The notes under the pieces are model-generated. The model saw nothing but the letters and a program-made list of their open reading frames with translations, was not told the origin of the DNA and did not search any database. From assembly GCA_003152255.1 (NCBI GenBank), contig PLZT01000467.1, positions 4,559-10,197 of the forward strand: a stretch of DNA of 5,639 bases. The letters are read 5' to 3'. How positions within the stretch are numbered: the stretch's first letter is position 1; every line of letters begins with the position of its first letter. Positions 1 through 4,975 of the stretch are shown in pieces. The translations under genes and the position numbers were made by a program. The DNA comes from Methylocystaceae bacterium. Lineage in GTDB: Bacteria > Pseudomonadota > Alphaproteobacteria > Rhizobiales > Beijerinckiaceae.

Positions 1-2
1 CC

Positions 3-989
3 GACGCCGGCTGGAAGGCCGACACCGCCGAGAAGCAGGAGACGACCGGCGTGCTGATCGGCTCGGGCATCGGCGGCCTTGGCGGAATCTACGAGACGTC
101 GATCACGCTGAAGGAGAAGGGGCCGCGCCGCGTCTCGCCCTTCTTCATTTCCGGCCGGATCATCAATCTCGCCTCGGGCTATGTATCCATCATGCATAGC
201 CTCAAGGGCCCGAATCACGCCGTCGTGACGGCCTGCTCCACCGGCGCGCACGCGATCGGCGACGCCGCGCGGCTTGTCGCCCTCGGCGAGGCCGAGGTGA
301 TGGTCGCGGGCGGCGCCGAATCGCCGGTCAATCGCATTGGCGTCGCGGGTTTCGCCGCCTGCCGCGCGCTTTCAACCGGTTTCAACGATCGGCCCGAAGC
401 GGGATCGCGGCCCTACGACCGCGACCGCGACGGCTTCGTCATGGGCGAAGGCGCGGGATGCGTGGTGCTTGAATCCTACGACCACGCCAAGGCGCGCGGC
501 GCCCATATCCACGCCGAACTGATCGGCTACGGCATGTCCGGCGACGCCTATCACATCACCGCCCCCGCGCCCGACGGCGACGGCGCCTATCGCTGCATGT
601 CGATCGCGCTAAAACGCGCGGGTCTTACTGTCGAGGATGTGGATTACGTCAACGCGCATGGCACCTCGACGCCACTCGGCGACGAGATCGAGTTGAACGC
701 CGTGCAGCGGCTGCTTGGCAATATCGTTCCGAAGCTGTCCATGTCGTCGACGAAATCGGCGATCGGACATTTGCTTGGCGCGGCCGGGGCGGTCGAGGCG
801 ATCTATTCGATTCTGGCGTTGCGCGATCAGGTCGCGCCGCCGACCCGAAATCTCGACAATCCATCCGTGACGACCGAGATCGATCTTGTCCCGCATGTCG
901 CCCGTAAGCGTAAAATCGATGTCGTGCTGTCCAATTCCTTCGGTTTTGGCGGCACCAACGCATCTTTGGTGTTTCGTCGGGCCGATTAG
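3..989 (+). CDS. fabF: 3-oxoacyl-[acyl-carrier-protein] synthase II (KAS II), 5' end outside window
   Basis: This condensing enzyme elongates acyl-ACP with malonyl-ACP in type II fatty acid synthesis, in the cytoplasm. About 328 residues are visible, against roughly 410-420 for the family, so about 90 N-terminal residues are missing. The open frame runs unbroken from the window edge; the GTG at 51 is an internal Val codon (TGVLIGSGIGG), not a start. The thiolase-fold catalytic set is present: Cys in TACSTG (codon 234-236), His in NAHGTSTP (657-659), Lys in STKSAIGH (753-755) and His in the same motif (768-770). The C-terminal glycine loop NSFGFGGTNAS is near the end. Cys-His-His identifies the KAS I/II class rather than FabH (Cys-His-Asn). 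FabF is preferred over FabB because of the GSGIGGL segment and because fabF commonly sits beside mltG, as in the E. coli acpP-fabF-pabC-mltG cluster. No intrinsic terminator follows the stop. Confidence 0.96.
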   Translation, partial: DAGWKADTAEKQETTGVLIGSGIGGLGGIYETSITLKEKGPRRVSPFFISGRIINLASGYVSIMHSLKGPNHAVVTACSTGAHAIGDAARLVALGEAEVMVAGGAESPVNRIGVAGFAACRALSTGFNDRPEAGSRPYDRDRDGFVMGEGAGCVVLESYDHAKARGAHIHAELIGYGMSGDAYHITAPAPDGDGAYRCMSIALKRAGLTVEDVDYVNAHGTSTPLGDEIELNAVQRLLGNIVPKLSMSSTKSAIGHLLGAAGAVEAIYSILALRDQVAPPTRNLDNPSVTTEIDLVPHVARKRKIDVVLSNSFGFGGTNASLVFRRAD

Positions 990-1209
990 CGCGTTTTTGG
1001 CTTCGCGGCGCGTTCGAACGAAACCCGGCGCGATTGGCGCCCTCGGCCGTCCGTGAATTCGCCACATTCAATGATAGTGTGGTCGGCGGAGCCGATGGGC
1101 CCTCTCCCGGCTCGACGGAGGCGGATTCGCCCGACTTGCGGGTTTCGGCGCAACAATTACGGCCAGCTTCGTGAAATGACTTGAATTGAGTAACCTATTC
1201 GCGATTGTT

Positions 1210-1238
1210 TTGACTCCTCTGGGCGCCGCGGCGATTTG
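1210..1238 (+). promoter_or_regulatory. Possible sigma-70-type promoter for mltG
   Basis: The 281-base gap between fabF and mltG is GC-rich on its left side but clearly more AT-rich from about 1150 to 1215, as expected for a promoter region. TTGACT (1210-1215) is a good -35 match. A 17-base spacer leads to GATTTG (1233-1238), which is a poor -10 match. Transcription would begin near 1245, giving a leader of about 25 bases before the mltG ATG. A second TTGAAT (1181-1186) has an equally weak partner, ATTGTT (1204-1209). The choice is inference from sequence alone. Apart from a 5-bp stem at 1027-1041, I see nothing else in this gap. Confidence 0.25.
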
Positions 1239-1250
1239 GGTGATGTCGGC

Positions 1251-1255
1251 AAGGA
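1251..1255 (+). promoter_or_regulatory. Candidate Shine-Dalgarno for mltG with long spacing
   Basis: AAGGA lies 15 bases before the ATG at 1271, longer than the usual 5-10. No better match is closer. An in-frame TGA at 1262-1264 excludes any upstream start. The next in-frame ATG (codon 103, at 1577) has no Shine-Dalgarno and would delete the basic stretch before the membrane segment, so 1271 stays the best choice. The spacing suggests modest initiation. Confidence 0.4.
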
Positions 1256-1270
1256 ATGGCGTGATCTGAC

Positions 1271-3277
1271 ATGAGCGACGTTGAAAAGAGCGATAAGTTG
1301 GACGCCCCCAAACCCGACGCGGCGCCGCGATCGCAACCCGCCGCGGCTCAAGCCGACGCGAGCGCGCCGGAGCCGGAGAAGTCCGCGCGAGCCCAAAACA
1401 TTCCGTCGCCCCAGGCGGCCGGCGACCGACCGCCTTCAGCCCGAGAGAGCGGGAAATCATGGTTCTTTCGCCGCCGCGGCGAATCGCCAAGGCAAACCGC
1501 GTCACAGCAAACCGCGTCACAGCAACCCCCGCCCCCGCCGCGTAAAAAAAAGCGGCGCGACGGAACCCTGTCCGTGATGAGCGGCTTTTTGAGCTTTATC
1601 CTGGTCGCCGTGGTCGCCGGAATTTTTGGATTGATTTCCGCGCGCCACGTGCTGAACGAGCCAGGTCCGCTGCGCGCCGATAAAATCGTGTTCCTGCCGC
1701 CGGGAAGCGACACGCCGGAAATGCTGGCGCAACTTGAACGCGAGGGCGTGATCGACAATCCCTTGCTGCTGAACGCGACGCTGTTGGTCGAAAATAAGCG
1801 CGGCGCGCTCAAGGCGGGCGAATATCTATTCAAGCAGGCCGTCAGCCTGCAGGAAGTCATGGACGAACTCGTCAGCGGGCGCCAATTGCTGCACGCGGTG
1901 ACTATTCCCGAAGGGCTGACCAGCGAGCAAATCGCGCAACGCTTGCGCGAGAGCGACATATTGGCCGGGGATATATTGGAGGCGCCGAAGGAGGGCGCGC
2001 TGCTGCCCGAGACCTATAAGGTCGCGCGCGGCTATTCGCGCACCAAGCTCCTCGTCAAGATGCAAGAGGATCAGCGCAAGCTGATCGAACAGATCTGGGC
2101 GCGTCGCAGCCGCGATTTGCCGTTCCGCACGCCGTTCGAACTGGTGACGCTGGCCTCCATCGTCGAAAAAGAGACCGGCAAGGCGGAGGAGCGCCCGCAT
2201 GTCGCGGCGGTCTTCGTCAATCGTCTGCGCAAGGGCATGCGGCTGCAGTCCGATCCGACCATTGTTTACGGGCTGGTGGGGGGCAAGGCGACGCTCGGGC
2301 GCGGCATTCTGCGCGCCGAGCTCGATAAATACACGCCCTACAACACCTACATTGTCGATGGATTGCCGCCCGGACCGATCGCCAATCCCGGACGCGCGGC
2401 GCTCGAGGCCGTCGCCAATCCCGCCAATTCCGCGGATCTTTATTTTGTAGCCGACGGGACCGGCGGCCATGTCTTCGCGGAGACGCTGGATCAACACAAC
2501 CGCAATGTGCAGCGCTGGCGCCACATCGAGCACGACAATAAGGAGAAGGCCGCTCCCGATGTCGACCATCCGACGCCCGGCGTCGCGCCTCCCGCGCCAG
2601 CGCCAGCGCCGCGCGATCAACACGGCGACGCCGGCGCGATCGGGCGGCTCGTTCTCCTGACCGAGCGGCATGACGATTATCCGCCGAGCCGAGCAATGGT
2701 GGCGGACGACGGCGCGACGCATCGTCTCGGCAAATTCGGTCCATGGCCGGGACTGTTCGCGGTCGACTCACTCGACGATCCGACCACCGCCGACGCGAAG
2801 CTTCGCGCTCTGGCCCCGGCGCGGCCGACATTCACGCTCGCCAGCGCGCAACCCAAGAGCTTTTCCGGATTCGATCCGACGATGATCGGCGCCGCGCCCG
2901 AGAGCAACGAGGGCGCGGGACCAGACGAGGCGGCGTTCGATAGGGAAGGCGGCAGGGCGCTGGAGGGCCGCGACGTCGCCAGTTACCCCGTCTCGCCGCG
3001 CGCGCGCGCCGAGCAGAAAGCGCGCGCCGCGGAACTCGGTCTTTCGCCTGGCTCCGATCAACTGCCCGCCGAGGTCGTTGGCGCGCGAGACGCGACGCCC
3101 GACGCCGCTCGGCCGAGCGCGCTGGGGTACGCGAGCGCCGAGACGGGCGCGTCGCCAAAGTCGCGCCGACCAAGGGCGTTCGACGCTTCCGAAGGCACGC
3201 CGCTGGATCCCTTGCGCGATAAATCCTGGGATTTGACCTCGGCCAAAAACGTGCCGGCAACCGTTAATCCGCAATAG
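1271..3277 (+). CDS. mltG: Endolytic murein transglycosylase MltG (YceG family) with long N- and C-terminal extensions
   Basis: MltG is an inner-membrane lytic transglycosylase that cuts nascent glycan strands and is thought to set their length. This protein has 668 residues; family members are usually about 330-450. Residues 1-97 form a Pro/Ala/Arg/Gln-rich, low-complexity cytoplasmic region ending in a basic cluster (RKKKRR, 91-96). One membrane helix spans about 103-124. A LysM-like part (about 135-200) and the YceG catalytic domain (about 205-417) follow. The catalytic block LASIVEKETG is at 294-303; Glu299 (codon 2165-2167) appears to align with E. coli Glu218. Family motifs MRLQSDPT (323-330), YTPYNTY (354-360), GLPPGPIANPG (364-374) and LYFVADGTGGH (390-400) are intact. 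Residues from about 421 to 668 form a periplasmic tail, low in complexity, with no domain I recognise. GC-rich third positions continue through both extensions, so they look genuinely coding. Gap to yicC is 61 bases, probably one operon. Confidence 0.96.
   Translation: MSDVEKSDKLDAPKPDAAPRSQPAAAQADASAPEPEKSARAQNIPSPQAAGDRPPSARESGKSWFFRRRGESPRQTASQQTASQQPPPPPRKKKRRDGTLSVMSGFLSFILVAVVAGIFGLISARHVLNEPGPLRADKIVFLPPGSDTPEMLAQLEREGVIDNPLLLNATLLVENKRGALKAGEYLFKQAVSLQEVMDELVSGRQLLHAVTIPEGLTSEQIAQRLRESDILAGDILEAPKEGALLPETYKVARGYSRTKLLVKMQEDQRKLIEQIWARRSRDLPFRTPFELVTLASIVEKETGKAEERPHVAAVFVNRLRKGMRLQSDPTIVYGLVGGKATLGRGILRAELDKYTPYNTYIVDGLPPGPIANPGRAALEAVANPANSADLYFVADGTGGHVFAETLDQHNRNVQRWRHIEHDNKEKAAPDVDHPTPGVAPPAPAPAPRDQHGDAGAIGRLVLLTERHDDYPPSRAMVADDGATHRLGKFGPWPGLFAVDSLDDPTTADAKLRALAPARPTFTLASAQPKSFSGFDPTMIGAAPESNEGAGPDEAAFDREGGRALEGRDVASYPVSPRARAEQKARAAELGLSPGSDQLPAEVVGARDATPDAARPSALGYASAETGASPKSRRPRAFDASEGTPLDPLRDKSWDLTSAKNVPATVNPQ
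1493..1522 (+). repeat. Two perfect tandem copies of a 15-bp unit inside mltG
   Basis: The unit CAAACCGCGTCACAG occurs at 1493-1507 and again at 1508-1522, and the 15-base periodicity extends to 1525. Fifteen is a multiple of three, so the repeat simply duplicates QTASQ in the cytoplasmic N-terminal region of MltG, just before a run of five prolines. Perfect identity at DNA level suggests a recent slippage duplication. Confidence 0.9.
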
Positions 3278-3303
3278 CGCGTTTCGCGCCCATCGCCGCG
3301 CGC

Positions 3304-3317
3304 GCCGCCGCGGCGGC
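3304..3317. repeat. Perfect 14-bp palindrome in the mltG-yicC gap
   Basis: GCCGCCGCGGCGGC equals its own reverse complement. It lies between the mltG stop and the AAGGA ribosome-binding site of yicC (3323-3327). In RNA it could form a five-pair GC stem with a CGCG loop immediately before that site. No T-run follows, so it is not an intrinsic terminator. In DNA this GC-rich, a palindrome made only of G and C may be chance. Confidence 0.45.
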
Positions 3318-3338
3318 AGCACAAGGACCGATCATCGG

Positions 3339-4226
3339 ATGAGTGTCGCCAGCATGACTGGTTTCTCCCGCGGCCATGGAGTGCTTGGCCCCTGGCGATT
3401 TTCGTGGGAATTGAAGACCGTCAACTCCAAGGGACTGGACTTGCGGCTGCGCACGCCCGTGGGTTTCGACGCGGTCGAGGTCAAGGCTCGCGCCGCGATC
3501 GGCGCGCGGGTCGCGCGCGGCGCCTGTTCGGCGGGGCTTTCGGCCAAACGCGCGGACGCCGCCGGCACGTTTCGCATTGATCGCGCCGCGCTCGACCGGC
3601 TGTTGAACGCGCTCGACGACGTGCCCTTGCACGCCAATCTTCGGCCCGCTTCGCTGGACGGATTGCTCTCCGTGCGCGGCGTCGTCGAGGTGGTGGAGCC
3701 GGAAGACGACGACACTCAGCGCGCCGCGCTGGAGAAGCAAATCCTCGCCAGCCTCGACGAGGCGCTCGAAGCGCTCGTCGTCTCGCGTCGCGCCGAGGGC
3801 GCGGCGCTGGCCGCCGTGCTGATCCGGCGCCTCGACCGAATCGCGGCTCTGACGGCGCAAGCCGACGCCCTGCCGGCGCGTCAGCCCGAGGCCGTGCGCG
3901 CGCGTCTAAGGCAGCAAATCGCGCTTCTCGTCGAAAACGCCGACGCCTTCGATCCGCAACGGCTGCATCAGGAGGCGGTGCTGCTGGCCGTCAGGGCCGA
4001 CATCCGCGAGGAGCTGGACCGTTTGAGCGCCCATGTGACGAGCGCGCGCGGCCTGCTCTCGAGCGGCGGCCCGATCGGCCGGCGGCTGGACTTCCTCGCG
4101 CAGGAATTTTCCCGCGAAACCAATACGCTGTGCGCCAAATCCAACGACTCCGCCCTGACCGCCATCGGTCTCGACCTCAAGATCGAGGTCGAGCAATGGC
4201 GCGAACAAGTGCAAAATATCGAATAG
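3339..4226 (+). CDS. yicC: YicC/YloC family endoribonuclease
   Basis: The family is a cytoplasmic, metal-dependent endoribonuclease (E. coli YicC, Bacillus YloC); E. coli YicC has also been linked to turnover of the small RNA RyhB. The 295-residue length is normal. The N-terminal YicC-like domain opens with the hallmark SMTGFSRG (5-12), followed by WELKTVNSKGLDLRLR (23-38). The middle has RRAEGAAL (150-157). The C-terminal DUF1732 region (about 210-295) includes DIREELDRLSAH (221-232), GRRLDFLAQEFSRETNTL (247-264) and the near-invariant ending REQVQNIE (288-295). The ATG at 3339 is supported by AAGGA eleven bases upstream and by the hallmark starting at residue 5. It lies between mltG and gmk on the same strand. 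yicC-gmk proximity recurs widely (yloC-gmk in Bacillus), so co-transcription is likely. The target RNAs here are unknown. Confidence 0.95.
   Translation: MSVASMTGFSRGHGVLGPWRFSWELKTVNSKGLDLRLRTPVGFDAVEVKARAAIGARVARGACSAGLSAKRADAAGTFRIDRAALDRLLNALDDVPLHANLRPASLDGLLSVRGVVEVVEPEDDDTQRAALEKQILASLDEALEALVVSRRAEGAALAAVLIRRLDRIAALTAQADALPARQPEAVRARLRQQIALLVENADAFDPQRLHQEAVLLAVRADIREELDRLSAHVTSARGLLSSGGPIGRRLDFLAQEFSRETNTLCAKSNDSALTAIGLDLKIEVEQWREQVQNIE
4170..4193 (+). repeat. Perfect 9-bp inverted repeat with 6-base loop near the 3' end of yicC
   Basis: CTCGACCTC (4170-4178) and GAGGTCGAG (4185-4193) are exact reverse complements around a 6-base AAGATC loop. The hairpin lies inside coding sequence for LDLKIEVE, about 30 bases before the yicC stop. 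No T-run follows, so it is not a terminator. A GC-biased reading of LDL and EVE yields complementary codons automatically, which may fully explain it. Confidence 0.6.
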
Positions 4227-4237
4227 GCGAGTAGCGC

Positions 4238-4245
4238 GGGAGGAG
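4238..4245 (+). promoter_or_regulatory. Strong Shine-Dalgarno upstream of a 12-codon ORF, not of the gmk ATG
   Basis: GGGAGGAG is the best anti-16S match at any gene start in the window. It sits six bases before the ATG at 4252, ideal spacing for that codon. It is 19 bases before a TTG at 4265 in the gmk frame and 70 before the preferred gmk ATG at 4316, so it does not fit either of those starts directly. Confidence 0.7.
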
Positions 4246-4251
4246 CGGCGG

Positions 4252-4290
4252 ATGTTAGAGGCTCTTGCCGCGCCCCTGCCGCGATTTTGA
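4252..4290 (+). CDS. Possible 12-residue leader ORF (MLEALAAPLPRF) upstream of gmk
   Basis: An ATG with an ideally placed GGGAGGAG opens a frame of twelve codons ending TTT-TGA at 4285-4290, in the yicC-gmk gap. The peptide resembles no leader I know and lacks the runs of one amino acid typical of attenuation peptides. Its stop lies 25 bases before the gmk ATG, close enough for translational coupling or reinitiation. It is one frame away from gmk: a +1 shift at the TTTT run (4285-4288) would read through into gmk, giving a product of 235 residues. It may therefore be a leader peptide, the true start of gmk separated by a frameshift, or a chance ORF. Confidence 0.35.
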   Translation: MLEALAAPLPRF

Positions 4291-4315
4291 GTCTTTGATC
4301 CAACCGAAACGCTCC

Positions 4316-4960
4316 ATGTCCTCGCTCCAGACCGACCATCGCGGCATAGTGTTGATCCTTTCCTCGCCCTCGGGCGCGGGAAAGACGACGCTGACCCGCA
4401 TGCTCCTTCAGGATCGGAGCCTCGATCTCTCGCTGTCCATTTCCGTGACGACGCGGCCGCGGCGGTCCAGCGAGGTCGACGGCATCCATTACCGCTTCAT
4501 CACGCAGCGCCATTTCGAGTCTCTTCGCGACAACGGCGAGTTGCTGGAATGGGCGCAGGTGCATGGCAATTATTACGGAACGCCGCGCGCGCCCGTGGAG
4601 GAAATCCTCGCGCAAGGGCGCGACGCCTTGTTCGACATCGACTACCAGGGCACGCAGCAGGTGCGCGAGAAAATGGCCGCCGACACCGTGACCGTGTTCA
4701 TTCTGCCGCCCTCGATGAAGGAGCTTCGCGCGAGATTGGAGCGTCGCGCGGAAGATTCCCGCGACGTGATCGAGCGCCGGTTGGAGAACGCGCGCAAGGA
4801 GATCACGCGCTGGGTCCAATATGACTATGTGCTGATCAACGACGACATACAGACGACCTTCGACGACCTGCTGGCGATCTTGCGCGCCGAGCGGCGAAAG
4901 CGCCCGCGTCTGGCCAAGCATATCGAGGATTTCGTCGCGAAACTGCTGAGCGAGCCGTGA
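4316..4960 (+). CDS. gmk: Guanylate kinase
   Basis: Gmk phosphorylates GMP (or dGMP) with ATP to GDP, feeding GTP, dGTP and (p)ppGpp pools in the cytoplasm. From the ATG at 4316 it has 214 residues, close to the E. coli length of 207. The P-loop SSPSGAGKTT is at 16-25, with Lys23. The GMP-binding part carries SVTTRPRR (43-50), DGIHYRF (55-61), LLEW (76-79) and HGNYYGTP (83-90). The Walker-B-like DIDYQG follows in the middle, and the arginine-rich lid RRAEDSRDVIERRLENA comes later. The start was chosen because the P-loop falls at the usual distance. The frame is open further upstream, with TTG codons at 4265 and 4295. No Shine-Dalgarno precedes 4316, whereas a strong one lies at 4238-4245 in another frame, so the exact N-terminus is uncertain. 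It ends 11 bases from the convergent pgeF stop. Confidence 0.96.
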   Translation: MSSLQTDHRGIVLILSSPSGAGKTTLTRMLLQDRSLDLSLSISVTTRPRRSSEVDGIHYRFITQRHFESLRDNGELLEWAQVHGNYYGTPRAPVEEILAQGRDALFDIDYQGTQQVREKMAADTVTVFILPPSMKELRARLERRAEDSRDVIERRLENARKEITRWVQYDYVLINDDIQTTFDDLLAILRAERRKRPRLAKHIEDFVAKLLSEP

Positions 4961-4975
4961 GCCCGCGCCGCTCAG
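4946..4975. terminator. Inverted repeat spanning the convergent gmk/pgeF stops; weak terminator candidate
   Basis: CTGAGCG (4946-4952) and CGCTCAG (4969-4975) are exact reverse complements with a 16-base loop. The element overlaps both stop codons (gmk TGA 4958-4960; pgeF TGA 4974-4972). Its position suits a bidirectional transcription barrier between convergent genes. It has no T-tract on either side and a long loop, so it is not a classic intrinsic terminator. Confidence 0.25.

Noticed and set aside
51..53. GTG at 51 as the start of fabF
   Set aside because: The frame is open upstream to the window edge and the upstream residues (AGWKADTAEKQETTG) match FabF internal sequence. The GTG encodes the Val of GVLIGSGIGG.
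1027..1041. Possible terminator hairpin GGCGC-GATTG-GCGCC after fabF
   Set aside because: The stem is only five pairs and no T-run follows. Such short stems are common by chance in DNA this GC-rich.
1068..1520. 150-codon minus-strand frame covering the fabF-mltG gap
   Set aside because: It overlaps the mltG 5' end antisense, the product is low-complexity and rich in Arg and Ala, and no family motif is visible. It does not make the gap a gene.
1826..2722. 298-codon open frame on the minus strand opposite mltG
   Set aside because: It lies fully antisense to conserved MltG catalytic sequence. Its translation is Arg/Gly-rich with no family motifs, as expected for an antisense frame in GC-rich DNA.
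4265..4267. TTG at 4265 as the gmk start
   Set aside because: The spacing from the strong Shine-Dalgarno is 19 bases and the extra 17 residues are not typical of guanylate kinases. ATG 4316 gives a normal-length protein, though the region remains ambiguous.
3968..4921. 317-codon open frame on the minus strand opposite yicC and gmk
   Set aside because: It spans two conserved genes and the gap between them, has no recognisable motif, and its codon pattern mirrors the sense genes.
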